From Rhodospirillales bacterium (GTDB lineage: Bacteria; Pseudomonadota; Alphaproteobacteria; Micavibrionales; Micavibrionaceae), in the NCBI GenBank assembly GCA_023898785.1, contig CP060239.1, positions 1,054,001-1,118,000 on the forward strand: a DNA stretch of 64,000 nucleotides, read 5' to 3'. Of the stretch, positions 24,073-34,029 are shown piece after piece. The position numbers were made by a program, and so were the translations under genes. Under the pieces are notes generated by a model. That model saw only the letters and a list, made by a program, of their open reading frames with translations. It did not search any database and was not told where the DNA came from. Each line of letters opens with the position of its first letter. Position 1 is the first letter of the stretch.

Positions 24073-25257
24073 TTAATTTTTAAACCCACCTTTAATCCAC
24101 GCGTCTTCGCGGCGCTGGAGTTCTTCGCCGAGCTGTGGGCCGGGTTTGAAACCTTCTTTGATGAGGTCTTCGCCGGTGAGCAGGAAATCGGGAATATCCC
24201 AATTCTGAATAATTTTGACGGCCTGAGGGGCATAGCCGTTCATGACGCGGTCGAGAGCCAGTTCGATCATCAATCCTTGCGCGGTGGCGGTGCGGCCATG
24301 TTTATATATGGCGACTTTAACGGCGTGATCGTCTTTAAGATCCGGCAGGGCCAAAACTTGATTCAAATTCTCAATATCTTTTTTGAAGACTTTGGGAATC
24401 AAAAGAAAATCATCGAAGGCTTTGAGGTTTTTTTCTGCGAATCCGGCGAGAATCAACAGGCGCGCGGCGATGGAGACAAGCCCGTAATTCTTTTGGAAAT
24501 AACAAAGGGATTTGAGCAGCCTCTCATCATATTCAGGCGTTTTAAATTCTTTCAAAATATCATTTTCAAACATCAATATTAAAACCGTGAGCGGATCATC
24601 AACAGAAAGGATTTTGAAAAATTCCTGCGTAATACGCTCTTTGGACAGGGCGGCGATTTTATCGGCGGCGGTGCGGCAAGCGGCAAGAGCTTGCGCGTCA
24701 GGCGCGCCATCAGCATAAAGCGCGTGAAAGCGGAAATAGCGCAGGATGCGCAAATAATCCTCGGCAATGCGCTTGCGCGGGTCGCCGACAAACACGACGC
24801 GCCGGGCGTGCAGATCTTTGAGCCCGCAGCCCAAAGGATCGTAAATATTTCCTTCCAGATCCATCAGCAGCGTGTTCATGGTGAAATCACGGCGGCGGGC
24901 GTCTTCTGCCCAGTCGGTTGAAAACTCCACCACCGCACGGCGACCATCTGTTTCAACATCTTTGCGCAAGGTGGTAATTTCAAACGGTTTGCCGCCCGTG
25001 ACAGCGGTTACGGTGCCGTGATCGATTCCTGTGGGAATCACTTTGATGCCAGCGGCTTCCAGTTTTTTTGTAACTTCGTCTGGCGTTAAGGCGCTGGCGA
25101 TATCGATATCATCGACAGACTGTCCGAGCAGCGCATTCCTCACGCATCCGCCAACGAACAAGGCATACCCCTGCCCCAGCGCCTTCATGACGCTCTGCGT
25201 TTCGTCTGCCTTCATCCAGTCTTGCGGCTCTAACATCGATACAGGTTTTTGGTCCAT
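24073..25257 (-). CDS. CCA tRNA nucleotidyltransferase / poly(A) polymerase family
   Basis: About 394 residues. Class II nucleotidyltransferase head: YALFVGGCVRNALLGQSVDDIDIAS (GG and DxD motifs, ~residues 31-55), TGIDHGTVTAVTGGKPFEITTLRKD, then DARRRDFTMNTLLMDLEGNIYDPLGCGLKDL and RIAEDYLRILRYFRFHA (the EDxxRxxR motif). The helical C-terminal half binds the tRNA. It adds or repairs the 3' CCA of tRNAs. The ATG at 25257 (MDQKPVSMLEP) was chosen; the open frame runs further upstream into moxR. It is divergent from moxR with 78 bp between starts. Confidence 0.9.
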   Translation of the reverse strand: MDQKPVSMLEPQDWMKADETQSVMKALGQGYALFVGGCVRNALLGQSVDDIDIASALTPDEVTKKLEAAGIKVIPTGIDHGTVTAVTGGKPFEITTLRKDVETDGRRAVVEFSTDWAEDARRRDFTMNTLLMDLEGNIYDPLGCGLKDLHARRVVFVGDPRKRIAEDYLRILRYFRFHALYADGAPDAQALAACRTAADKIAALSKERITQEFFKILSVDDPLTVLILMFENDILKEFKTPEYDERLLKSLCYFQKNYGLVSIAARLLILAGFAEKNLKAFDDFLLIPKVFKKDIENLNQVLALPDLKDDHAVKVAIYKHGRTATAQGLMIELALDRVMNGYAPQAVKIIQNWDIPDFLLTGEDLIKEGFKPGPQLGEELQRREDAWIKGGFKN

Positions 25258-25335
25258 AAATGTGCGTTCACCCTTTTCAAATCTCTTAATACCCTTAATA
25301 TACTTTTTGTTCGCATTCAAAGCAGGAGTTTTTCC

Positions 25336-26334
25336 GTGACCAAAGCCGCCCCTAAACCTGAAGAGTATTTCGACGAAGCCGCTGCCAAACTGCAGGCTGC
25401 CAAAACCGAGATCGAGAAGATTGTAATCGGACAGAGCGATGTCGTGGCCAACACACTCATTACGCTGGCTTCTGGCGGGCATGTGCTGCTCATCGGTGTG
25501 CCGGGACTGGCAAAAACCCTGCTGGTTGATACGGCAGCGACAGCGCTGGGGCTGGACAGCAACCGGGTACAATGTACGCCGGATTTGATGCCCGCCGATA
25601 TTGTAGGCTCGGAAGTTTTGGAAGATGACAACTCAAAAGAAGGTGGGGGCAGCCGCGCCTTTCGCTTTATCAAGGGGCCGGTTTTTACACAATTACTGAT
25701 GGCCGATGAGATCAACCGCGCCTCACCCCGTACACAAAGCGCTCTGCTGCAAGCCATGCAAGAGCGCAGCGTCAGTGCGGGGGGAGAAACTCACATGCTG
25801 CCCGAACCATTCCATGTTTTGGCGACGCAAAATCCGATTGAGCAGGAAGGGACATACCCCTTGCCCGAGGCGCAGCTTGACCGATTCCTGATGCAAGTTG
25901 ATGTTGAATATCCCGACGAACAAGCAGAGCGCGATATTATTTTGGCCACAACAGGCACAGATCAAGCCAGCGCCGCGCAAGCGATGAGCGCTCAGGATTT
26001 GCTGAATATACAGACTCTCGTACGGGCGATACCGATTGGCGAACAAGTGGTTGAAGCGATTTTGAAGCTGGTGCGCTCTGCCCGGCCCGGTGAGAGCTCT
26101 CCTGAATTGGTTAATGAGTATGTGAGCTGGGCGCCGGGGCCGCGCGCTTCGCAGGCTTTAATGCTGGCGACACGGGCGCGGGCTTTGCTCGACGGGCGCA
26201 GCGCGCCTTCGATTGATGACGTGATTGCGCTTGCCGTGCCGGTTTTGCAACACCGCATGGCGCTAAATTATAAAGCTCATAGCGAAGCTTTGGACGAAGC
26301 GTATATTATCAGGAACTTAAGCGAAAATTTATAA
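25336..26334 (+). CDS. MoxR-family AAA+ ATPase
   Basis: A 332-residue chaperone-like AAA+ ATPase starting at GTG, with AGGAG 8-12 bp upstream. Walker A is replaced by the MoxR form GVPGLAKTLLVD; Walker B is LLMADEINRASPRTQSALLQAMQERSV; LATQNPIEQEGTYPLPEAQLDRFLMQV is the sensor-1 region. MoxR ATPases remodel partners that carry von Willebrand A domains. The three following genes (DUF58, BatA-like and a vWA-type membrane protein) are such partners, with spacing of 4 bp then 4-bp overlaps, so the four form one operon. Confidence 0.93.
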   Translation: MTKAAPKPEEYFDEAAAKLQAAKTEIEKIVIGQSDVVANTLITLASGGHVLLIGVPGLAKTLLVDTAATALGLDSNRVQCTPDLMPADIVGSEVLEDDNSKEGGGSRAFRFIKGPVFTQLLMADEINRASPRTQSALLQAMQERSVSAGGETHMLPEPFHVLATQNPIEQEGTYPLPEAQLDRFLMQVDVEYPDEQAERDIILATTGTDQASAAQAMSAQDLLNIQTLVRAIPIGEQVVEAILKLVRSARPGESSPELVNEYVSWAPGPRASQALMLATRARALLDGRSAPSIDDVIALAVPVLQHRMALNYKAHSEALDEAYIIRNLSENL

Positions 26335-26338
26335 GCTC

Positions 26339-27193
26339 ATGCGCTTGCTCCCCTTAAGATCTGAAGCTGAACGCGCTGCTGCGCAGATTCCCGATTTGCG
26401 GGCGCTGGCCGTTAAAACTGCGTTTCATGTTTTGCACGGGGCCAATCCGCGCAAACGCCCCGGTGCGGGTGAAGCGTTCTGGCAATTCCGTGAATATCAG
26501 CCGGGCGATATGCCGTGCGCAATTGACTGGCGGCAAAGCGCGAAGGGGGATCGAATCTTTATTCGCCAGAAAGAGCAGCATAACGCACAAAGCTGTCTTT
26601 TCTGGACCAAGCGCAACGCAGATATGAATTTTAAATCCGATACGTGTCGTTTTGATAAAAAACATGTTGCCGGTGTGCTAGCTCTGACGCTAGCGCTACT
26701 CCATAGCCGCGGCGGAGAGATGATCGGTTTTGCCGGAACGCAGCGACCAGGCCATTCTGAAAAAACGCTGAGCAGCTTTGAACATATCTTGATGCGCACA
26801 GATCCATGCGCCCTGCCCCGGTCGATTTCTATTCCACGCCATGCGCATTTTTATGCCTTAAGCGACTTTCTCGAACCTATTGCAAATATAAGGGCGGCGC
26901 TTAAACCGCTGGCCGAATGCACACGCAATGGCTGGATGGTTGTGATTTTAGATCCAGCAGAACTGGCCCTGCCTTATGAGGGGCGCATTCATTTTGAAGA
27001 CATGGCAGGCGAACGGCGCGTCATGATTGATAATGCGCGCGATATTCGCGAGGCTTATCAGACGCGGATGGAAGCGCATCTTCAGGATTTACAAGCATTG
27101 GCCGCCGGCTGGGGCTGGAAGTTTATTGTGCATTCCAGCGATAGGCTTCTGGAGGAAACGGTGCTGCAGATCTGGCTGGAGAATGCGCAATGA
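26339..27193 (+). CDS. DUF58 domain protein
   Basis: A 284-residue protein with the DUF58 signature: RRKRPGAGEAFWQFREYQPGDMPCAIDWRQSAKGDRIFIRQKEQ-like (here NPRKRPGAGEAFW at ~residues 35-47, then the YQPGD..IDWR core). The rest has a degenerate vWA-like fold (LALTLALLHSRGGEMIGF, FYALSDFL). It is the usual partner of MoxR. No membrane segment is seen in this copy. Its end overlaps the next gene by ATGA. Role in envelope or protein maturation is inferred from the operon type only. Confidence 0.88.
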   Translation: MRLLPLRSEAERAAAQIPDLRALAVKTAFHVLHGANPRKRPGAGEAFWQFREYQPGDMPCAIDWRQSAKGDRIFIRQKEQHNAQSCLFWTKRNADMNFKSDTCRFDKKHVAGVLALTLALLHSRGGEMIGFAGTQRPGHSEKTLSSFEHILMRTDPCALPRSISIPRHAHFYALSDFLEPIANIRAALKPLAECTRNGWMVVILDPAELALPYEGRIHFEDMAGERRVMIDNARDIREAYQTRMEAHLQDLQALAAGWGWKFIVHSSDRLLEETVLQIWLENAQ

Positions 27194-29925
27194 TCGGCGG
27201 GCTGTTCGGATCGCTGGCATTTCTCAACCCTTGGGCTTTAACGGCCCTGCTGGCCCTGCCTGTTGTTTACATCCTGCTGCGCATTACACCGCCAGTACCC
27301 AAAACGGTCGCCTTTCCAGCTGTACGTTTACTGGACGGGTTAGAGCCGAAAGAACATACGCCGAGCCATACGCCGTGGTGGATTTTGCTGCTACGCCTGT
27401 TGATGGCGGCTTTATTGCTGCTGGCGTTAGCGCGGCCGGTGTTGAACCCTTCGCAAAGCGCAGGCACGAATGGGCCGCTTTTGCTAATGATTGATAACGG
27501 CTGGGGCGCTGCGCAGAACTGGGGTGACATTCAAAGCGCGGCCATCAGCGAAATTGAACAGGCGGGACGACAAAAACAAAATATCACTATTCTTACCAGC
27601 GCTCCTGAAGCCGATACAAAAGCCCCGCAGGTCTATGGGCCGGTGACGGTGAGCGATGCGCTGTCATTCGTGCGCGCTCTTAAGCCATACCCCTGGCCTG
27701 CAGCACTTGGAGCGCTGCGCGGCATTTTGCCTGATCTTTCCGATGCGCACGTATTATGGCTCAGTGACGGGCTTGAAAAACCCGGACAACCTGCCTTGAT
27801 CAGGGCCTTGGCGGCGCAGAGCAAGAATGGAAAAGTCATATTTCACGTTCCGGCGCAGGGCTCTTTGCCCTTGAGTCTAAAAAGCCCGGAGAAGTTCCAT
27901 AGCCAGCCGTCAATTATGATTGATGGGCCGCATAATCTGGAGCCGAACGCACCGGTGCGGGTGCAGCTTTTAAGCGCGCAAGGGAAAATCCTTGATGACA
28001 AGCTCGTGGAGACAGACGGGCAATCTTTTCCCGTTAGCGTTTCATTTGATTTGCCTCAGGCCCAAAGAAATCAGGCCAGCGCATTTCGTATTACCGGACA
28101 AAATACAGCGGCGGCGCATTATTTCATGGACGCAAGCGGCGGACCGAAAACAGTGGCTATCATCGCACCGGAAGAAGCGGCGCAGGCGTCGCAACTGACC
28201 GAAGACAGTTTTTACCTGATTAAAGCTTTGGAGCCTTACACCACGCTTTTACAAGGGCCGCTTGGTGAAATTATAGATCAAGATCCGTCAATGATTGTGT
28301 TGCCTGATATTGGCGTTCTTCCGCCGGAAACTCTCAACGGGTTAAGTGCGTGGGTCGAGGCTGGCGGCTTGCTGCTGCGCTTTGCCGGACCAACCATGAC
28401 AACACAGGCGCGCGGGCAAGACACACTTGTGCCGACGCCTTTGCGCAGCGAAGCGCGGAACGTTAAAGGCTCTCTGAGTTGGGATAAGCCTCTTGCCGCC
28501 ACGCCGATTGCTCCGGACAGCCCGCTTTATGGTTTGGATGCGGATGAAGATTTGCGGGTATCGGGGCAAATCCTGCCGGAATTTTCTTCCGATCTGGAGG
28601 ACAAGACATGGATGCAGCTTGAAGACGGAACGCCGCTGATCACGGCGGCGCAGCGTGGCGGCGGGCTGATCGTTATGGTTCATACGACGGCCTCGCCGGA
28701 ATGGTCGAACCTGCCGCTTTCAGGATTTTATGTCCAGCTTCTCAAACATTTGTTAAAATTTTCAGGTCATAGCGGGGCTTTGAGTCTTGATCAAAGCGGC
28801 ATGCTCCAGCCGGTTCAAATGCTTGACGGATTTGGCAGTTTGCAAAGCCCGGCGGCGCATGTTTTGCCGATTGATGCGGCTGACTTTGAGAAACAAACGC
28901 CAATGCCGCAACATCCGCCCGGTTTTTATGGGCGCGGCGGTTTGCAAAAAGCGCTTAATCTCGGTGATCATTTGCCACCGCTGCGTGCAAGTCTTGGCGG
29001 TGATGGAATGGTGCTTAAAACCTATGACCGGGCATTTGAAAAGGATCTTGCGCCGCTTTTGCTGAGCGCAGCCTTTGTTTTATTCCTGCTCGATGCGCTG
29101 ATTATGCTGTTTCTTTCGAGCGCAAAATGGCCGCGCTTATCTTTTAAGGGAAAAACGGTTGCGGTATTGATACTGCTGGCTTTTTCCGCTCCGGCCCGTG
29201 CGCAAATTCCGCAAGAATCGCAAGACTTAACACTGGCTTATGTCCGCACAGGCAATGTCAGTATTGACGCGCTCAGCGAAAAGGGGCTGAAGGTTCTGGC
29301 GGTGGCTTTGAATATGCGCACTTCGGCTGAACCCAAACATGTGCGCGGGGTTTCACTGGAAACAGATACGCTCGTATTCTATCCTCTTCTTTATTGGCCG
29401 ATCAGCGCCGCGCAAGAACCGCCCGGCGCCGAAGCACTGCAAAACCTGCAGGCTTATCTTGATCATGGCGGCAGTATTTTAGTCGATACGCGCGACGGGC
29501 AGAAATCATCGCCTGCCCTGCGCAAGGTTTTAAGCGGTTTGAATATTCCGCCGCTTTCTCCCTTACCGGAAGACCATGTTTTGAATAAAACTTTTTACCT
29601 GCTGAAAAGTTATCCCGGGCGCTATGAAGGCGCGCCGCTTTGGGTTGAGGGACAAAGTGCAGGCGGACGGGATGGCGTGTCTTCCGTTATTCTCGGCTCT
29701 CATGACTGGGTTGGCGCCTGGGCAGAGCTTAATATCGTTACGCGTGGGGGGCAGCAATATTTGAGCGGCATGACTCCGCGCCATGAGCAATCGCTGCGCT
29801 TTGGGGTTAACCTTGTGATGTATGCGCTTACGGGTAATTATAAAGCTGACCAAGTGCATGTTCCACATATCCTGGAGCGTTTGGGACGCGGCAGCCCTGC
29901 CAGAAACGGAAGGAGCCACCCGTGA
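27190..29925 (+). CDS. BatA-like membrane protein with C-terminal DUF4159
   Basis: A 911-residue inner-membrane protein. The N-terminus is a BatA/aerotolerance-type double membrane region (FLNPWALTALLALPVVYILLRITPP; WWILLLRLLMAALLLLALARP). A vWA-like domain follows, but its metal site is lost: LLMIDNGWGAAQNW stands where DxSxS is expected. A large periplasmic part follows, then a further membrane segment (~residues 617-640). The last ~240 residues are DUF4159 (SQDLTLAYVRTGNVSIDALSEKGL; DHGGSILVDTRDG). It joins the next gene by a GTGA overlap. Confidence 0.85.
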   Translation: MIGGLFGSLAFLNPWALTALLALPVVYILLRITPPVPKTVAFPAVRLLDGLEPKEHTPSHTPWWILLLRLLMAALLLLALARPVLNPSQSAGTNGPLLLMIDNGWGAAQNWGDIQSAAISEIEQAGRQKQNITILTSAPEADTKAPQVYGPVTVSDALSFVRALKPYPWPAALGALRGILPDLSDAHVLWLSDGLEKPGQPALIRALAAQSKNGKVIFHVPAQGSLPLSLKSPEKFHSQPSIMIDGPHNLEPNAPVRVQLLSAQGKILDDKLVETDGQSFPVSVSFDLPQAQRNQASAFRITGQNTAAAHYFMDASGGPKTVAIIAPEEAAQASQLTEDSFYLIKALEPYTTLLQGPLGEIIDQDPSMIVLPDIGVLPPETLNGLSAWVEAGGLLLRFAGPTMTTQARGQDTLVPTPLRSEARNVKGSLSWDKPLAATPIAPDSPLYGLDADEDLRVSGQILPEFSSDLEDKTWMQLEDGTPLITAAQRGGGLIVMVHTTASPEWSNLPLSGFYVQLLKHLLKFSGHSGALSLDQSGMLQPVQMLDGFGSLQSPAAHVLPIDAADFEKQTPMPQHPPGFYGRGGLQKALNLGDHLPPLRASLGGDGMVLKTYDRAFEKDLAPLLLSAAFVLFLLDALIMLFLSSAKWPRLSFKGKTVAVLILLAFSAPARAQIPQESQDLTLAYVRTGNVSIDALSEKGLKVLAVALNMRTSAEPKHVRGVSLETDTLVFYPLLYWPISAAQEPPGAEALQNLQAYLDHGGSILVDTRDGQKSSPALRKVLSGLNIPPLSPLPEDHVLNKTFYLLKSYPGRYEGAPLWVEGQSAGGRDGVSSVILGSHDWVGAWAELNIVTRGGQQYLSGMTPRHEQSLRFGVNLVMYALTGNYKADQVHVPHILERLGRGSPARNGRSHP

Positions 29926-32024
29926 ATAATTTAAGTGCTCAATCGCTTAGCCTGCATTTCACTCCTCTTATCCCTGAGGCGATGCTTTGTACGTTTGGAT
30001 TGTTGGCGCTGGTGCTGGTATTGGCCAAAATTTTTACCGCCGGGCGCTTTCCGATTTTTCGTGCGCTGTGTTTTGCATTCTTTCTCTTTATTTTGGCCGG
30101 GCCGTCTGTGCATACCGAGAAACGAGAGGCTGTTCCCAGCGTCGTTGCCGTTGTCCTTGATGAAAGCGCCAGTCAGGATTTCGGCCAACGCAAAGTGCGC
30201 AGTCTTGATGCTCTGGAGTATTTGCAAAATACAATTGAGCGTAATGAATCCTTAGAGATGCGTTTGGTGAAGGGACCACATGATGGCGCGCTAGCCAGCA
30301 GCACGAACTTGTTTGAGTCCTTAGAAACCGCTCTGGCCGATGTGCCGGAAGGGCGGCGTGCAGGCGTTATTATCATCAGCGACGGGCAAGTTCACGACAT
30401 TCCAGATGTTGAAAAGCTTCAAGAATCCTACGGCCCGGTTCATCTGCTTCTCACCGGTGAAAAGAACGAAACGGACAGGCGGATTGTTGTCACGAATGCC
30501 CCGGCCTTTGGCATTGTCGGGCAGGACATCGATGTACGGTTCCGTATAGAGGATAGCGGCGCTTTGCACGAAACGCATGTGCAGGTGAGCTTGCAAATGA
30601 GCGACGGTACGGTACGCCGCGATGTAGCCCGCGTCGGTGAAGAGCACACGATGAGCCTGCCGGTGCATCATGCAGGGCAAAATGTGTTTGAACTTTTTGT
30701 TGAGCCTTTGCCTGGCGAGCTGACAGAACGCAACAACCGGGCGGCAATTGATTTTCAAGGTGTGCGTGACCGGCTGCGCGTTTTGCTGGTTTCGGGCAAG
30801 CCGCATGCGGGCGGGCGTACATGGCGCGATCTTCTGACCGGAGATCCCAGTGTTGATCTGGTGCATTTCACGATTTTGCGTGAGCCCGATAAAGTCGATG
30901 CCACGCCGCAAAATGAAATGTCGCTGATCGCGTTTCCATTTCGTGAATTGTTCGAACTTAAACTCTATGACTTTGATCTGATCATTTTTGACCGATACCG
31001 ACTGAACCGTATTTTGCCGGATCATTATTTCCGTAATATCGCGCGCTATGTTGAGAAAGGCGGAGCCTTTTTGGAGGCCAGCGGTCCGGCCTATGCCAGC
31101 GAAGATTCGATTTATTATACGGCGCTGCGCGACATTCTTCCGGGCGTTCCCAATGGCCAGGTTTATGAGCAGGCCTATACTCCCAAAATCACAACTCTCG
31201 GCCAGGGTCACCCGGTAACTCGCAGTTTACTTTGGTCGGGGGGCGGCAGCATGCGCAAAGACAAAAAAACGCCCTGGGGGCCATGGCTACGTCAGATTGG
31301 CTTGCAGAATGTTAAAGGGCATGTGTTGATGCACGGCATTGATGAGCGCCCTTTGTTGATCTTAAATCATGTTGGGAAGGGGCGCGCAGCGCAGATTGCC
31401 AGTGATCATATCTGGCTGTGGTCACGCGGATATGAAGGCGGCGGGCCACACGGCGAACTGTTACGGCGCGTCGTGCACTGGCTGATGAAAGAGCCGGAGC
31501 TTGATGAGCAGATTTTGGATGTACGCGTAGACGGGCATACATTGATTTTACGCCGGGCGGCGTTTGAACGCAGCAAAGATGTTGTCAAAATGCGCGCGCC
31601 CGATGGCCGTGAAGAAGAACTTGCTTTAACCCCTACGCAAAATGGTTTGCTGGAGCATTTCCACCGGGCCAAACAAAACGGCATTTATCGTTTTGAGACC
31701 GCAGATGGCGGTTTACGTTTTGCGGTGGTTGGCGAAGTTGATCCGCCGGAATTTCGCAATGTTTTGAGTAGCGCTGAATTGCTTCAACCGCTTTTGGAGC
31801 ATAGCCGGGGAAAAGCCTTGTGGCTTAAAGATACGCCGCGCCCACGTCTGCGGATGATGCGCCACGGCCCTTACGGCGGGCAAGACTGGATTGGATTGCA
31901 AGATACCCAGGCTTTCAATGTGATTGGCGCCGAGGAGAAGCCTGCGATCACGCTTTGGCTTTCCTTGACGCTTATACTCGCGCTGATGCTCGGGACATGG
32001 TTTTATGAAGGGCGCAGACGCTAA
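29922..32024 (+). CDS. vWA-type membrane protein with amidotransferase-like fold
   Basis: A 700-residue inner-membrane protein starting with GTG inside the previous stop codon. Two membrane segments lie in residues 15-65. A vWA domain follows with an intact MIDAS start, VVLDESASQD (DxSxS), and GVIIISDGQVHD. The middle part contains a class I amidotransferase-like fold of the kind found in such proteins (VLLVSGKPHAGGRTWRDLL..., DLIIFDRYRLN). One membrane segment closes the protein (LWLSLTLILALMLGTWFYEG). It has the metal site that its upstream neighbour lacks. Ends 4 bp into the convergent kinase gene. Confidence 0.8.
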   Translation: MNNLSAQSLSLHFTPLIPEAMLCTFGLLALVLVLAKIFTAGRFPIFRALCFAFFLFILAGPSVHTEKREAVPSVVAVVLDESASQDFGQRKVRSLDALEYLQNTIERNESLEMRLVKGPHDGALASSTNLFESLETALADVPEGRRAGVIIISDGQVHDIPDVEKLQESYGPVHLLLTGEKNETDRRIVVTNAPAFGIVGQDIDVRFRIEDSGALHETHVQVSLQMSDGTVRRDVARVGEEHTMSLPVHHAGQNVFELFVEPLPGELTERNNRAAIDFQGVRDRLRVLLVSGKPHAGGRTWRDLLTGDPSVDLVHFTILREPDKVDATPQNEMSLIAFPFRELFELKLYDFDLIIFDRYRLNRILPDHYFRNIARYVEKGGAFLEASGPAYASEDSIYYTALRDILPGVPNGQVYEQAYTPKITTLGQGHPVTRSLLWSGGGSMRKDKKTPWGPWLRQIGLQNVKGHVLMHGIDERPLLILNHVGKGRAAQIASDHIWLWSRGYEGGGPHGELLRRVVHWLMKEPELDEQILDVRVDGHTLILRRAAFERSKDVVKMRAPDGREEELALTPTQNGLLEHFHRAKQNGIYRFETADGGLRFAVVGEVDPPEFRNVLSSAELLQPLLEHSRGKALWLKDTPRPRLRMMRHGPYGGQDWIGLQDTQAFNVIGAEEKPAITLWLSLTLILALMLGTWFYEGRRR

Positions 32025-34012
32025 ATAGCGGCGGCTTTTTTCGTTGGGCTGTTCGCAGTTCCTTTTAAAACCTCAGACAGCGTTTTGGCCAAAATCTTCT
32101 GGCTTACAGGTTTGCGCAAAACGTCTTTTAGAGCCGGTTGTTCTTGCATAAATTCAAGAAGCTTTTCCTCGCTATAGCCTGTCAAAATAACAAACGGCAA
32201 TTCGGGAAAATCAAAACTGGATTGACGAATGAGTTCAGTTCCGGTCATTTTTGGCATGTTTTGGTCGGTTAGCACGAGATCATATTCTCCGGGCTTTTCA
32301 CACAGCATATCTGAAGCTTCCAGCCCATTTCTGGCCGTTTCAACGTCGTAGCCCAAACGCTTGAGCATGGTGCTTGTCATTTCGCGTACTTCGTCTTGAT
32401 CCTCTACTAATAAAACAAGACCTCCATGCGTTTCCAGCTCATGCATGTCTATATCTGTTTCGCTTTGTTCATCCACTTTGCTTAAGGGAAACAGAAGATC
32501 AAATTTGGTGCCTTTGCCCAATACGCTTTCAATAAACAATGCGCCGCGATGGGATGTCATTGTCCCGTGTACACTGGCCAACCCCAGACCAGTGCCTTTG
32601 TGCACGTCTTTGGTGGTGAAAAACGGCTCGAAAATATGTTCCATTATCATGCGGCTCATGCCTGTGCCGGTATCGGAAACTGAGAGCTTGATATATTGAT
32701 GGTTGCGGCTTACCGTTCCAAAATGCAGATAAGTCTGGCCCTGCTCTCCTTCTTCAATGCTGATAAGCGGCGTGTCTTCCATGGCAGGCAGATCATCACT
32801 CACGGACGTCATAGGAATATCATTCATCACATCGACGGTTTTCAGAGATATGCTTAAAACCCCTTCATCATCGCGCATTGCGTCACGCGCATTTACACAC
32901 AGATTCATAATTGCTTGTGCAATCTGTGTTGCGTTGCCTTCTATTGGCGCGGGCATAACCTGAATGTCCGTATGTACTGCGATTTTTTTGGGCAGCGTTG
33001 CTTTCAGCATGGAGATGCTCTCATTCAACGGTCCACACAAATCAATATTTTCAACATCGCCATCCTGACGGCGGGAAAACGCAAGTATCTGGTCGATGAG
33101 AGCGCGGGCCTGATAGCCTGCTTTTAAGATATTGTCTGCATATTTTTTCTGCGGACTATCTTCGTCCAAATCTTCTGTCAAAAATTCGGCATAGCCATTT
33201 ATCGCGGCTAAAATATTATTAAAGTCGTGTGCGATCCCCCCGGCAAGACGCCCTATGGCTTCCATTTTTTGGGCCTGTGCGAGCTGATTTTGTATCTCTT
33301 TCTTTTCGGCGCTGGCTTTTTCAATTTCAGTTACATCGCGAGCCGTACCAATAAAGCCACCATCTGACAGACGGGTCATAGACAACTCTGCTGTGATTGC
33401 CCTGCCATCCCGACGCAAAAGTTTTGATGTATCATGCCAGAACCCTTCGCGTTCAAACTGTGGGAGTACGTGATTTTTTATGTAAGCCTGATTTTCATCG
33501 CTATATAATTTGAGCCAGAAATGGCCGATATAGTCTTCCTTTTGCTCCTCAGCTACGCCATAAATATCCGCTAACGCCTTGTTCATATAGGTGAGGAGCC
33601 CTTGCGGGTCGACGATAGCAATTCCTTCGAAAGATGCTTCAATCGCCGCCAACCTGTGTTCTAAAAGTTTGAGCGATTTTTGCCGTTCTTTATTGGCTTC
33701 GACCAGTTTCCTCAGATGATCGGCATTTATGATCAATAATAAAAACCCTGTGAGCGCAATCGCTATAACAGACCAATAAAGATTTTTTTCTTGAGTCTGG
33801 ACGCCTTTAGTCAGAATTTTTATTTTACGTCCGGCAGCCGAATCTGAAAATCCAGGATGTTGGGTTAAAATCATCTGGTAGTGCTGACGAAGCAGATTTT
33901 GCTCAGATGAAAGCTTTATGGATGTATGCAAGGTGAGCATCCCTACACCTAGAATGATAAGACCGGGAATAAATAAAAAGAGGTGATAATAGCGGCGAAA
34001 AAAATTTAACAT
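32021..34012 (-). CDS. Hybrid sensor histidine kinase with PAS and receiver
   Basis: 663 residues. Membrane segments at ~10-28 and ~75-95 enclose a short periplasmic loop. A PAS domain (~118-235) is followed by HisKA with the phospho-acceptor His262 (GGIAHDFNNILA), a HATPase_c domain (NLCVNARDAMRD; DTGTGMSRMIMEHIFEPFFTTKD; GTGLGLASVHG), and a C-terminal receiver domain with Asp583 (LVLTDQNMPKMTG). The architecture resembles CckA but with one PAS. It is 17 bp downstream of a LuxR-type response regulator, probably one unit, with the regulator first. The signal is unknown. Confidence 0.9.
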   Translation of the reverse strand: MLNFFRRYYHLFLFIPGLIILGVGMLTLHTSIKLSSEQNLLRQHYQMILTQHPGFSDSAAGRKIKILTKGVQTQEKNLYWSVIAIALTGFLLLIINADHLRKLVEANKERQKSLKLLEHRLAAIEASFEGIAIVDPQGLLTYMNKALADIYGVAEEQKEDYIGHFWLKLYSDENQAYIKNHVLPQFEREGFWHDTSKLLRRDGRAITAELSMTRLSDGGFIGTARDVTEIEKASAEKKEIQNQLAQAQKMEAIGRLAGGIAHDFNNILAAINGYAEFLTEDLDEDSPQKKYADNILKAGYQARALIDQILAFSRRQDGDVENIDLCGPLNESISMLKATLPKKIAVHTDIQVMPAPIEGNATQIAQAIMNLCVNARDAMRDDEGVLSISLKTVDVMNDIPMTSVSDDLPAMEDTPLISIEEGEQGQTYLHFGTVSRNHQYIKLSVSDTGTGMSRMIMEHIFEPFFTTKDVHKGTGLGLASVHGTMTSHRGALFIESVLGKGTKFDLLFPLSKVDEQSETDIDMHELETHGGLVLLVEDQDEVREMTSTMLKRLGYDVETARNGLEASDMLCEKPGEYDLVLTDQNMPKMTGTELIRQSSFDFPELPFVILTGYSEEKLLEFMQEQPALKDVLRKPVSQKILAKTLSEVLKGTANSPTKKAAAI

Positions 34013-34029
34013 CGCGCTTTCTTAAGCTC

